A stretch of DNA of 12,137 nt from assembly GCA_020048795.1 (NCBI GenBank), contig JAIFMA010000230.1, positions 1-12,137 on the forward strand, in the 5' to 3' direction. The position numbers and the translations under genes are program-made. Positions 1-10,840 of the stretch are shown here, piece by piece; position 1 is the first letter of the stretch; each line of letters opens with the position of its first letter. This DNA is from Rhodoferax sp. (GTDB lineage: Bacteria > Pseudomonadota > Gammaproteobacteria > Burkholderiales > Burkholderiaceae_C). Under the pieces are notes generated by a model. It was not told the origin of the DNA. It did no database searches and saw only the letters and a program-made list of their open reading frames with translations.

Positions 1-1476
1 CTGCACTGGCCGCCACCCCTGCTGATACCCTGGTGCTGGCCTGGGCGTTTGACGACATGATCACGCTCGACCCGGGTGAGGCGTTTGAGATTTCCACTGG
101 CGAATTCATTGGTAACACCTACAGCCAGTTGGTGCGCTATGAGGTGACCGACCCGTCCAAGCTCTATGGTGACCTGGCCAAGGCGTGGACCGTTTCGCCC
201 GACGGCAAGACCTATAGTTTTGAGCTCAAACCCGGTCTGAAATTTGCCTCGGGCAACACCATCAGTGCTGAAGACGTGGTGTGGTCGCTGCAACGCGCGG
301 TGCTGCTGGACAAAGGCCCGGCGTTTATCCTGACGCAATTCGGCTTTAACAAGGACAACGCCAAGGTATGCACCCACCTTTGTGCTCAACTGCCTGACCG
401 CCAATGTGGCTGCCGTGGTTGACAAGAAGCTGGTGCTGTCCAAAGAAGTCAATGGCGACCTGGGTTATGCCTGGCTCAAGACCAATTACGCCGGCTCGGG
501 TGCCCTGAAGCTGCGCGAGTGGCGCGCCAACGAGGTGCTGGTGCTGGAGCGCAACCCCAACTACTATGGCGAGAAGCTCAAGACCAGTCGTGTGATTTAC
601 CGGCATGTCAAGGAGTCGGCCACCCAGCGCCTGCTGCTGGAAAAGGGTGACGTGGACATTGCGCGCAACCTGGCCCCTCAAGATTTGGAAGCAGTCGCCA
701 AAAACAAGGACGTTCAGACCACCTCAACGCCCAAGGGCACGGTGTATTACATCAGCCTGAACCAGAAAAACCCGATTCTTGCCAAGCCCGAAGTACGTGA
801 GGCTTTCAAGTGGCTGGTGGACTACCAAGCCATTGGGGCCACGCTCATTAAAAATATTGGCGTGGTGCACCAGAATTTTCTGCCCTTGGGCTTGCTAGGT
901 GCCAGCAATGTCAACCCCTACAAGCTGGATGTTGCCAAGGCGAAGGCATTGCTGGCCAAGGCGGGTTACCCCAATGGCTTTAAGGTCACTATCGATATGC
1001 GCACCGTGCAGCCGGTGCAAGGCATTACCGAGGCTTTTCAGCAAACCGCCAAACGCGCCGGCATCGATGTTGAGATCATTCCCGGTGATGGCAAGCAGGT
1101 ACTGACCAAGTACCGCGCTCGCACGCATGATATGTACATCGGCCAGTGGGGTGTTGACTATTGGGACCCCAACTCAAATACCGATTTTGTGCGCAACCCT
1201 GACAACGCCGACAACGCCAAGGTGAAGCCCCTGGCCTGGCGCAATGGCTGGGAGGCTCCGGCGCTGTCGATGCGGGCAGATGCTGCAGTGCAAGAGCGGG
1301 ATCCGGCCAAACGCAAGGCGATTTACGAAAAAATGCAAGCTGAGTTCCGTGAGGCCAGCCCATTTGTGATGCTGTATCAGCAAACCGAAGTGGCTGCGGT
1401 GCGCAGCAATGTGAGCGGCTTTCGCATTGGCTCCACCTCGGACTCAACCTACGTTTACCGCGTGACCAAGCGCTAA
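1..1476 (+). pseudogene. ABC transporter periplasmic substrate-binding protein, SBP family 5 (DppA/OppA-like), 5'-truncated by the window and frameshifted
   Basis: In an intact form this protein would bind peptide-like ligands in the periplasm and deliver them to the permeases encoded just downstream. Reading from base 3, the first residues (ALAATPADTLVLAW) look like the end of a signal peptide followed by the mature N-terminus, so the true start is left of the window. The first part (to about base 365) contains family-5 features such as LAKAWTVSPDGKTYSFELKPGLKF and SGNTISAEDVVWSLQRAV. After NKDNAK the frame fails. The protein resumes one frame over with YAPTFVLNCLTANV at 367-408 and continues through LERNPNYYG, the C-terminal lobe, and a TAA at 1474-1476. 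Compared with remembered homologues, about 15-18 residues are missing at the junction, so this is a small deletion plus frameshift rather than a one-base slip. A GTG at 382 could only start a headless fragment. An assembly error remains possible. Confidence 0.77.
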
Positions 1477-1516
1477 CAGGCCGGTTGATTCAGGCGAGGG
1501 GGCACGATGGTCTTGA

Positions 1517-1633
1517 CGTTAGCGACGGTAGCAGATTTGGGGTCGGATCCCAATTCGGCCCGCCAGAGTTTCATCTGTCAACAGGACATTCCCGAATTGG
1601 GCTCTGACCCCAAATCTGCGGGCCATCGCTACG
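1517..1633. repeat. REPIN-like imperfect inverted repeat (two facing REP-type arms)
   Basis: The left arm at 1531-1556 and the right arm at 1594-1619 are reverse complements over 26 bp with only two mismatches. Weaker complementarity extends outward to about 1517 and 1633. Each arm carries its own small palindrome, GGGTCGGATCCC on the left and GGGCTCTGACCCC on the right, next to an AATTC/GAATT block. Two facing REPs separated by a 37-nt spacer match the layout of REPINs, which RAYT (REP-associated tyrosine) transposases mobilise elsewhere in the genome. No RAYT gene is in this window. The element occupies most of the gap between the broken SBP gene and the first permease, and transcribed RNA from it could fold into a long hairpin. 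Confidence 0.7.
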
Positions 1634-1661
1634 GTGCCTGCCGGTGTTCAGCGGCGACGGC

Positions 1662-2678
1662 ATGAGGTTCTCTCGCGCCATCGCGCGCTTTGCCCTTGCC
1701 ATCGTGCTGACCTACCTGGGTCTGCTGGCGGTTACCTTCTTTATCGGCCGGGTGATCCCCATCGACCCGGTGCTGGCGGTGGTGGGCGACCATGCGCCCG
1801 AGCATGTGATTGCCCGCACGCGCGAGGAAATGGGGCTCAACAAGCCGCTCTACACCCAGTTTGGCATTTATGTGGGCAAGGTGTTGACGGGTGATTTTGG
1901 AACCTCGGTGCTGACTTCCAACCCGGTGCTACAGGATATCCGCCGCGCTTTTCCGGCCACTTTTGAATTGGCCACGCTGGGTATCTTGATCGGCGCCGGT
2001 TTTGGTGTACCACTGGGCGTGTGGGCGGCCGTGCGCCGCGGTGGGGTGGTCGACCAGGTGGTGCGGGTGATGGGGCTGATTGGTTATTCGGTGCCGATTT
2101 TTTGGTTGGGGTTGATGGCGCTGGTGCTGTTTTACGCCAAGCTTGACTGGGTGGCCGGCCCTGGGCGGATTGATGTGACGTATGAATACATGTTCACCGC
2201 CAGCACCGGCATTCTGTTGCTTGACACGGCCATGCAAGGCCAGTGGGAGGCGTTTCGCAATGTGTTTGCGCACCTGATCCTGCCGGCATCGCTGCTCGGC
2301 TATTTTTCGCTGGCCTATATCAGCCGCATGACGCGCTCGTTCATGCTCAATGAATTGAGCCAGGAATACGTGGTGGCGGCACGCGCCAAGGGCATTTCAG
2401 AGGCACGCATCATCTGGCGCCACGCCTTGCGCAATGCCATGGTGCCGTTGGTCACCGTCATTACCTTGTCCTACGCCGGTTTGCTGGAAGGCTCCGTTCT
2501 GACCGAAACCGTGTTTGCCTGGCCGGGCCTGGGCCTTTACATCACCAATTCTCTGCAAAACGCCGACATGAACGCCGTGTTGGGCGGCACGATTGTGGTT
2601 GGTTCGGTGTTCATTGGGCTCAATTTGCTGTCTGACTTGCTCTACCGCACGCTCGATCCAAGGACGCGTCAGCGATGA
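1662..2678 (+). CDS. DppB/OppB-type ABC transporter inner-membrane permease
   Basis: This is one half of the membrane channel of a peptide/nickel-family ABC importer (BPD_transp_1 fold), 338 residues from the ATG at 1662. An in-frame GTG at 1644 would add six residues. I prefer ATG because MRFSRAIARF followed by a hydrophobic stretch is the usual DppB beginning. The first membrane segment is about residues 9-28. A periplasmic part (30-95) includes the family-typical MGLNKPLYTQFGIYVGKVLTGDFGTS. Further membrane spans fall near 100-122, 135-158, 203-222, 258-280 and 305-327. The cytoplasmic EAA loop that docks with the ATPases is about residues 235-262 (EYVVAARAKGISEARIIWRH). It ends with LYRTLDPRTR, typical of the family. 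It is separated from the SBP gene by a REPIN-like element and from the next permease by a dispersed repeat. Substrate is not deducible. Confidence 0.93.
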   Translation: MRFSRAIARFALAIVLTYLGLLAVTFFIGRVIPIDPVLAVVGDHAPEHVIARTREEMGLNKPLYTQFGIYVGKVLTGDFGTSVLTSNPVLQDIRRAFPATFELATLGILIGAGFGVPLGVWAAVRRGGVVDQVVRVMGLIGYSVPIFWLGLMALVLFYAKLDWVAGPGRIDVTYEYMFTASTGILLLDTAMQGQWEAFRNVFAHLILPASLLGYFSLAYISRMTRSFMLNELSQEYVVAARAKGISEARIIWRHALRNAMVPLVTVITLSYAGLLEGSVLTETVFAWPGLGLYITNSLQNADMNAVLGGTIVVGSVFIGLNLLSDLLYRTLDPRTRQR

Positions 2679-2695
2679 ACCAGAGGTGCGTCATG

Positions 2696-2760
2696 ATTTC
2701 AAAAAAAATAGCTATCAGCGCAATGGCAGCAAGGGCTAGAGCCTGTTTTTGTATTAAATT
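2696..2760 (+). repeat. Dispersed ~60-bp intergenic repeat, copy A
   Basis: The block has an A-rich left edge, then ATAGCT at 2708-2713, a variable middle, AAGGGCTAGAGCC at 2731-2743 and a T-rich right edge. From the G of GCT (2711) to the GGG (2733) is 22 nt. Two other blocks in the window (near 7438-7503 on + and 11612-11665 on -) show the same order and exactly the same 22-nt spacing. It fills most of the 97-nt gap between the two permease genes. I recognise the ATAGCT...GGGCTAGAG core as a common intergenic repeat in Comamonadaceae, but its mechanism and function are unknown to me. Confidence 0.7.
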
Positions 2761-2775
2761 GTCGGGGCCAGCACG

Positions 2776-3711
2776 ATGAGCCGCAACGCGGTGATGACGG
2801 TGACCGAAGCGGGCGGTCTGCATGCCTGGCTGATGTCCGAGCGGCCTGCCTCGCGCCGGCAGGCGGCGCTGGGCCGCGCCTATGGGGCTTGGCGCACTTT
2901 TGCGCGCAACCGTCTGGCGATGCTGGGTTTGCTGATCGTCGTGTTGCTGGTGGGCGTTGCCCTGTTTGCCGACCTGCTGGCACCGTTTTCACCGTTTCAG
3001 GGCGATTTGCGCACCACCCGGCTGCTGCCACCGTCCGGCGCACACTGGTTCGGCACCGACGACCAGGGGCGCGATATTCTGTCGCGGCTGATTTATGGCT
3101 CGCGTATCACCCTGTTTGTGGTGTTTCTGGTGGCGGTGCTGGCGGCACCGATTGGTTTGCTGGTGGGTACTGTGGCCGGTTACGCGGGCGGGCTGGTGGA
3201 TGCCACGCTGATGCGCATCACCGACATTTTTCTGGCGTTTCCGCGGCTGATCCTGGCGCTGGCTTTTGTGGCGGCCCTTGGCCCAGGCATTGAAAACGCA
3301 GTGATAGCGATTGCCATCACCTCGTGGCCGGCCTATGCACGCCTGGCACGGGCTGAAACGCTCACCATCCGCCAGACCGACTACATTGCCGCCGTGCAAC
3401 TGATTGGTGCCTCACCCTGGCGCATTGTGTTTCGCCACATCATGCCGCTGTGTGTGTCCTCCGTCATCGTGCGGGTGACGCTCGACATGGCCGGCATTAT
3501 TTTGACGGCGGCCGGCCTGGGCTTTCTGGGCCTGGGCGCGCAGCCGCCCAGCCCGGAGTGGGGTGCCATGATTGCCAATGGTCGCCAGTATGTGCTGGAC
3601 CAGTGGTGGGTGGCTGCCGCCCCCGGTGCAGCCATCTTTTTGATCAGTCTGGCGTTTAACCTGCTGGGCGACGGCCTGCGCGACGCGCTCGACCCCAAGG
3701 GGGTGAAATGA
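2776..3711 (+). CDS. DppC/OppC-type ABC transporter inner-membrane permease
   Basis: This is the second permease subunit of the importer, 311 residues from ATG 2776; an ATG at 2794 (residue 7) is also plausible. An N-terminal cytoplasmic stretch with SRRQAALGRAY precedes membrane segment 1 at about residues 46-66. The DppC hallmark HWFGTDDQGRDILSRLIYGSR lies at 90-110. More spans follow near 112-133, 155-185, 226-250 and 275-298. The EAA loop is about residues 202-224 (DYIAAVQLIGASPWRIVFRHIMP), followed by GLGFLGLGAQPPSPEWG, a conserved family block. It ends with LLGDGLRDALDP. Its stop overlaps the start of the next ATPase gene by ATGA (3708-3711), implying translational coupling. The upstream gap holds repeat copy A, so its ribosome-binding region lies at the edge of that element. 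Confidence 0.94.
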   Translation: MSRNAVMTVTEAGGLHAWLMSERPASRRQAALGRAYGAWRTFARNRLAMLGLLIVVLLVGVALFADLLAPFSPFQGDLRTTRLLPPSGAHWFGTDDQGRDILSRLIYGSRITLFVVFLVAVLAAPIGLLVGTVAGYAGGLVDATLMRITDIFLAFPRLILALAFVAALGPGIENAVIAIAITSWPAYARLARAETLTIRQTDYIAAVQLIGASPWRIVFRHIMPLCVSSVIVRVTLDMAGIILTAAGLGFLGLGAQPPSPEWGAMIANGRQYVLDQWWVAAAPGAAIFLISLAFNLLGDGLRDALDPKGVK

Positions 3712-4565
3712 GCCCAGTTGCTGCTTCCCAAGCGCCCATGCTGGTCGTTGACGACCTGCGTGTGTCATTCCCCAGTCGCGACGGCGGCTGGGTCGAGGTA
3801 GTGCGGGGGGTCTCGTTCACCCTGGGGCGCGAACGGTTGGGTATCGTCGGTGAATCGGGTTCGGGCAAGTCGCAAACCGGTCGCGCCATCTTGGGGCTGA
3901 CCGCACCCGAGGGCCGGGTCAGTGCCAGGCACCTGGCCTTCAACGGGGTGGATTTGCTCAACTGCACAGCCAAACAACGTCGCGAGTTGCGCGGTGGGCG
4001 CATTGCCATGGTGTTGCAAGACCCCAAGTTCTCGCTCAACCCGGTGATGACGATTGGCCGCCAGATCATGGAAACCCTGCAGGCACACACCCGGGTGTCG
4101 GCCAGCGAGGCGCGGGCGCAGGCATTGGCAGCGTTGGCATCGGTGCAGATCGACGACCCAGCGCGTGTCTTCAAGCTCTACCCGCATGAGGTGTCGGGTG
4201 GCATGGGCCAGCGCGCCATGATCGCCATGATGCTGATCGCCAAGCCCGACCTGTTGATTGCTGATGAGCCCACCTCGGCGCTGGATGTCACGGTGCAACT
4301 GCAGGTGTTATCGATTCTGGACGCGCTGGTGGTGCAGCGCGGCATGGGGCTTATATTTGTCTCGCACGACCTGCGACTGGTGTCCTCGTTTTGTGACCGC
4401 ATTCTGGTGATGTATGCCGGCCGCGTGGTTGAGGAGTTGCAGGCCGGTGGACTGGCCAACGCCAGGCACCCCTATACCCAGGGGCTGCTGAACTGCTTGC
4501 CAAAACTTGGTGATGACCGCCACCCCCTGCCCACCCTGAACCGTCAACCGGAGTGGGCGCTGTGA
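3708..4565 (+). CDS. DppD/OppD-type ABC transporter ATP-binding protein
   Basis: This cytoplasmic ATPase is one of two that power the peptide-type importer; 285 residues from ATG 3708, overlapping the permease stop by 4 nt. Visible motifs are Walker A GESGSGKS (residues 48-55), Q-loop Q104 in VLQDPKFSLNP, signature VSGGMGQR (162-169), Walker B LLIADE (182-187) followed by PTSALD, and the switch histidine H220 in SHD. The signature departs slightly from the usual LSGGMRQR but keeps the SGG core. The C-terminus holds the start of the oligopeptide-transporter C-terminal region (HPYTQGLLNCLPKL, about 254-267) and is shorter than in E. coli DppD. All catalytic residues are present, so the ATPase itself looks functional even though the SBP gene of the operon is broken. 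Confidence 0.94.
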   Translation: MSPVAASQAPMLVVDDLRVSFPSRDGGWVEVVRGVSFTLGRERLGIVGESGSGKSQTGRAILGLTAPEGRVSARHLAFNGVDLLNCTAKQRRELRGGRIAMVLQDPKFSLNPVMTIGRQIMETLQAHTRVSASEARAQALAALASVQIDDPARVFKLYPHEVSGGMGQRAMIAMMLIAKPDLLIADEPTSALDVTVQLQVLSILDALVVQRGMGLIFVSHDLRLVSSFCDRILVMYAGRVVEELQAGGLANARHPYTQGLLNCLPKLGDDRHPLPTLNRQPEWAL

Positions 4566-5377
4566 TGCCGGCAAACATCGCAGCCGACGCAGCGGGCGAA
4601 AAAGTCACCTCCCGGGCGGTGGGCCTGGCGGTAAAAAACCTGCGTGTTGTGTATGGCGATTTTGTGGCCGTGGCTGACACCTCGTTTGCCGTGCAGCCGG
4701 GTGAAAGTTTTGGCATCGTCGGCGAGTCCGGCTCGGGCAAGTCCACCGTGCTGCGTGCCATTTGTGGACTGGCTCCCAAAACCGGCACGGTCAAACTGCT
4801 GGCTGAGACGGCGGCAGCTTTGCCCGAACCCGGTAGCAAGGCGTTTCGTCGGCGGGTGCAAATGGTGTTTCAGGACCCCTATGGCTCGCTGCATCCGCGT
4901 CACACGGTGGACAAGATTCTGGCCGAGCCGCTGGCCATTCACGGCATCAGCGACGAGCAGGCACGCATCGAGCAGGCCCTGGATGAGGTTGGTTTGGGCA
5001 GCGGTTTCCGGTTTCGCTACCCACACCAGTTGTCCGGCGGGCAGCGTCAGCGCATTGCGGTCGCGCGTGCCTTGATTCTGGAGCCTCAGATCTTGCTGCT
5101 GGATGAACCCACCTCGGCGCTGGATGCTTCGGTTCAGGCCGAAGTGTTGAATTTGCTGGAAGACTTGCGTGCGCGCCGAGGCCTGACTTTTATCATGGTC
5201 AGCCATGATCTGGCGGTGGTCACGCACCTGTGCGAGCGTCTGATGGTGATGCAGCGCGGTAAAACCGTCGAGTTGCTGACTTCGGCCGATTTGGCGGCGC
5301 ACCGGGTCACTGACCCCTACACGCAAAACCTGATGGAAGCCTCGGGGGGCTTTCGGCGTGCGGCCGTGCCATCCTGA
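4565..5377 (+). CDS. DppF/OppF-type ABC transporter ATP-binding protein
   Basis: This is the second ATPase of the importer, 270 residues from ATG 4565. That start shares one base with the upstream stop (TGATG), a classic stop-restart arrangement. In-frame GTGs at 4553 and 4562 are alternatives. Motifs: Walker A GESGSGKS (residues 53-60), Q-loop Q103 in VFQDPYGSLHPRHTV (typical of DppF), signature LSGGQRQR (156-163), Walker B ILLLDE (176-181) with PTSALD, and H214 in SHD. It is clearly shorter than E. coli DppF because only a stub of the C-terminal extension is present (DPYTQNLMEASGGF). It is the last gene of the operon. No convincing intrinsic terminator follows; a bulged hairpin at 5379-5406 lacks a T-run. 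Confidence 0.93.
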   Translation: MPANIAADAAGEKVTSRAVGLAVKNLRVVYGDFVAVADTSFAVQPGESFGIVGESGSGKSTVLRAICGLAPKTGTVKLLAETAAALPEPGSKAFRRRVQMVFQDPYGSLHPRHTVDKILAEPLAIHGISDEQARIEQALDEVGLGSGFRFRYPHQLSGGQRQRIAVARALILEPQILLLDEPTSALDASVQAEVLNLLEDLRARRGLTFIMVSHDLAVVTHLCERLMVMQRGKTVELLTSADLAAHRVTDPYTQNLMEASGGFRRAAVPS

Positions 5378-5435
5378 CATCGGGTCATCCCGGCTGGTTG
5401 ACCGATCTTGGCAAGGCTTGGACCGCCCCCTCGGC

Positions 5436-5441
5436 TATAAT
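5436..5441 (+). promoter_or_regulatory. Candidate carA promoter -10 box (TATAAT)
   Basis: A perfect TATAAT lies at 5436-5441 in the 191-nt gap between the ATPase gene and carA. I see no good -35 at 16-18 bp; the nearest TTGGCA (5408-5413) is 22 bp away, which is too far for a standard sigma-70 site. Initiation would fall around 5448-5450, giving a leader of about 120 nt before the carA GTG. The leader contains one perfect small hairpin (CAAGAG/CTCTTG, 5513-5528, ATCA loop) but no T-run after it. I infer that carA starts a new transcription unit here. Confidence 0.45.
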
Positions 5442-5558
5442 TGCGCACTGTTTCGCCCCCCGCGTACGCTCTTAGCAGCAGAGATATCCCATCCCATTTG
5501 GCAGCAACTCCCCAAGAGATCACTCTTGAGCGCGCGTGGGCGTACCCGTAACCATTTC

Positions 5559-5562
5559 GGAG
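5559..5562 (+). promoter_or_regulatory. Ribosome-binding site that decides the carA start
   Basis: GGAG at 5559-5562 sits six nucleotides upstream of GTG 5569. This supports initiation at that GTG rather than at the in-frame GTG 5536, which would put this GGAG inside the coding region. Confidence 0.65.
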
Positions 5563-5568
5563 AACCCA

Positions 5569-6756
5569 GTGCTTTTGTCTCTCAAGGGGAATCACCCACC
5601 CGCCATCCTGGCGCTCGCAGACGGCACAGTCTATATTGGCAATTCCATCGGAGCTCATGGCGCGACCGTTGGCGAGCTGGTTTTCAACACCGCCATGACC
5701 GGCTACCAGGAAATCCTGACCGACCCAAGCTACTGCCAGCAGATCGTCACGCTCACTTACCCGCACATCGGTAATACCGGCATCAATGTGCAGGACATCG
5801 AGGCCGACAAAATTCATGCCGCCGGCCTGATCATCAAAGACTTGCCACTGCTGGTTTCCAACTTCAGGTCTAGCCAAACCCTGGGCGATTACCTGATGAG
5901 TGAAGGCACCGTGGCCATTGCCAATATCGATACCCGTCAACTGACCCGCCAGCTTCGCACCCAGGGCGCTCAAAACGGCTGCATCCTGGCGCTGGCCGCC
6001 GGTGAAGTCGTCACACCCGCAGTCATTGACCAGGCGATTGCCCAGGCCAAGGCTGCCCCCAGCATGGCCGGCACGGATCTGGCCAAAGTGGTATCGAGCA
6101 AGACGGCCTACCGCTGGACGCAGACCGAATGGGCCCTGTTCAACCCGGCACTGGGTGGTCAACCGGGTTATGGCGATCAGGCTGATGCGCGTTTTCACGT
6201 TGTGGCCTATGACTTTGGGATCAAGAAAAACATCTTGCGCATGTTGGCGCAACGCGGCTGCCAGGTTACCGTAGTGCCGGCACAAACCCCGGCAACAGAG
6301 GTTTTGAAGCTGCAGCCGGATGGCATCTTTTTCAGTAACGGGCCGGGCGACCCGCAACCCTGCGACTACGCCATTGCCGCCGCTGCCGAACTGATCGCCT
6401 CCGGCACCCCCACTTTCGGCATCTGTCTGGGCCACCAGATCATGGCGCTGGCCAGTGGTGCCAAAACCTTCAAGATGAAGTTTGGCCACCACGGTGCCAA
6501 CCACCCGGTGAAGGATATCGACACTGGGCGCGTCTCCATCACCAGCCAGAATCATGGTTTTGCGGTGGACGAAAAAACCTTGCCGGCCAATGTGCGCGCT
6601 ACTCATGTCAGCCTGTTTGATGGCACGCTACAGGGTCTGGAGCGCACCGACCAGCCAGCGTTCTGTTTCCAGGGTCACCCCGAGGCCTCGCCGGGTCCGC
6701 ACGACATTGGTTATCTGTTTGACCGCTTCGTCGCATCGATGGGGTCGCGCGCGTGA
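5569..6756 (+). CDS. carA: Carbamoyl-phosphate synthase small (glutaminase) subunit CarA
   Basis: CarA hydrolyses glutamine and passes ammonia through a tunnel to CarB, which makes carbamoyl phosphate for pyrimidine and arginine synthesis. From GTG 5569 the protein has 395 residues, close to E. coli CarA (382). The start is chosen because GGAG lies 6 nt upstream and because LLSLKGNHPPAILALADGT is the usual beginning. The N-terminal CPSase small-chain domain is about residues 5-145 (NTAMTGYQEILTDPSYCQQ, NIDTRQLTRQLR). The C-terminal class I amidotransferase domain starts near 209 (FHVVAYDFGIKKNILR). The catalytic triad is visible as C286 in FGICLGHQ, and H370 and E372 in FQGHPEASPGPHD. The stop overlaps the leuE start by GTGA. 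The family and function are certain. Confidence 0.98.
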   Translation: MLLSLKGNHPPAILALADGTVYIGNSIGAHGATVGELVFNTAMTGYQEILTDPSYCQQIVTLTYPHIGNTGINVQDIEADKIHAAGLIIKDLPLLVSNFRSSQTLGDYLMSEGTVAIANIDTRQLTRQLRTQGAQNGCILALAAGEVVTPAVIDQAIAQAKAAPSMAGTDLAKVVSSKTAYRWTQTEWALFNPALGGQPGYGDQADARFHVVAYDFGIKKNILRMLAQRGCQVTVVPAQTPATEVLKLQPDGIFFSNGPGDPQPCDYAIAAAAELIASGTPTFGICLGHQIMALASGAKTFKMKFGHHGANHPVKDIDTGRVSITSQNHGFAVDEKTLPANVRATHVSLFDGTLQGLERTDQPAFCFQGHPEASPGPHDIGYLFDRFVASMGSRA

Positions 6757-7436
6757 GTTTTTACGGCGTGACCGACCTGTGGACCTACGTTGTGGGGGCA
6801 TTTGGCATCATTTTGTTGCCCGGACCGAATTCACTGTATGTGCTGTCGGTGGCCACCGCGCGTGGTGTCAAGCCGGGGTTTCAGGGCGCGTTTGGTGTGT
6901 TTGTGGGTGACACGATCCTGCTTGTTTTTACCGCCCTGGGGGCGGCAAGTCTGTTACGCACGCACCCGGCGCTGTTCATGGTGGTCAAGTACGCCGGTGC
7001 CGCCTATTTGTGCTGGGTTGGCTTGAACCTGTTGCGAGGGGCCCTGAGTGGGTGGCGCACTGCGGACGCCGTGCTCAGCACCGACAGTAGTGCGTCCCGG
7101 TCCAGTTCGGTGCCAGCAGCTGTTGCGCACTTGCAGCGGCCATTTCGCCGTGCACTGGTGATCAGCCTGCTCAACCCGAAGGCGATTTTGTTCTTGCTGT
7201 CCTTCTTTGTGCAGTTCATTGATCCGAACTATGCCCAGCCCGAGATTCCGTTTCTGATTTTGAGCAGTATTTTGATGGTGTTCAGCGCCGCCTACCTGAC
7301 CGCGCTGATTTTTGCGGGCGCACGTCTGGCGCAAACCTTCAGCCAGCGCAAACGCCTCTCCAGCGGCCTGTCAAGCCTGGTGGGTGGCCTGTTCGTCTGG
7401 TTCGGCAGCAAACTGGCGACTGCCAGCCTGGGTTGA
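6753..7436 (+). CDS. leuE: LysE/RhtB-family amino-acid exporter, LeuE-like
   Basis: This is a predicted inner-membrane exporter of the LysE/RhtB superfamily, 227 residues. It starts at GTG 6753, overlapping the carA stop by 4 nt, so it is probably translated by coupling to carA. The N-terminal signature LLPGPNSLYVLSVATARGVKPGFQGAFGVFVGDTILL (about residues 22-58) is the family hallmark. FRRALVISLLNPKAILFLLSFFVQFID (about 131-157) closely resembles E. coli LeuE. About six hydrophobic segments are expected. A Ser/Ala-rich loop at about 105-128 looks longer than in E. coli LeuE (212 residues) and is probably the cytoplasmic linker. The family call is firm; leucine as substrate is inference from similarity. 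Its position between carA and carB is unusual outside this lineage. An internal role in the car pathway is not evident. Confidence 0.88.
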   Translation: MSFYGVTDLWTYVVGAFGIILLPGPNSLYVLSVATARGVKPGFQGAFGVFVGDTILLVFTALGAASLLRTHPALFMVVKYAGAAYLCWVGLNLLRGALSGWRTADAVLSTDSSASRSSSVPAAVAHLQRPFRRALVISLLNPKAILFLLSFFVQFIDPNYAQPEIPFLILSSILMVFSAAYLTALIFAGARLAQTFSQRKRLSSGLSSLVGGLFVWFGSKLATASLG

Positions 7437-7437
7437 T

Positions 7438-7503
7438 TTGATATGAAAACAGGAGCTGCCAACGCTTGATGTTATTGGGCTAGAGGCAGTTTTAATAGAA
7501 ATT
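7438..7503 (+). repeat. Dispersed ~60-bp intergenic repeat, copy B
   Basis: The block starts with GATATGAAAAC and contains AGCTGCC (7454-7460), then GGGCTAGAGGCAG (7477-7489) and a T-rich end just before the carB ATG at 7504. GCT-to-GGG spacing is 22 nt (7455 to 7477), as in the other two copies. CTGCC and GGCAG can pair, giving a weak stem that encloses the middle. It takes up essentially the whole 67-nt gap between leuE and carB, so the sequence immediately upstream of the carB start is repeat-derived. Confidence 0.68.
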
Positions 7504-10806
<3,303 letters not shown>

Positions 10807-10826
10807 ATCTGGCCGCACAATCACGG

Positions 10827-10832
10827 CATAAT
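10827..10832 (+). promoter_or_regulatory. Possible greA promoter -10 box (CATAAT)
   Basis: CATAAT at 10827-10832 lies 21 nt after the carB stop and 8 nt before a strong hairpin. No convincing -35 is visible at standard spacing. If used, transcription would begin near 10839, placing the hairpin at the extreme 5' end of the greA leader. The support is positional and weak. Confidence 0.35.
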
Positions 10833-10840
10833 CCAGCCCT

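Noticed and set aside
382..1476. An independent gene starting at GTG 382
   Set aside because: Its product is the C-terminal remainder of the SBP, lacking the signal peptide and N-terminal lobe; there is no ribosome-binding site at a useful distance.
5379..5406. Terminator after the DppF-like ATPase gene (ATCGGGTCA paired with TGACCGAT)
   Set aside because: The stem needs a bulge and no T-run follows, so it is not a convincing intrinsic terminator.
5513..5528. Attenuator in the carA leader (CAAGAG-ATCA-CTCTTG)
   Set aside because: The 6-bp stem is perfect, but there is no T-run, no leader peptide and no clear alternative fold.
5317..6606. A long minus-strand open frame (429 codons) opposite the ATPase tail and carA
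   Set aside because: It is antisense to carA, shows no recognisable domain, and follows from the high-GC codon pattern of the true gene.
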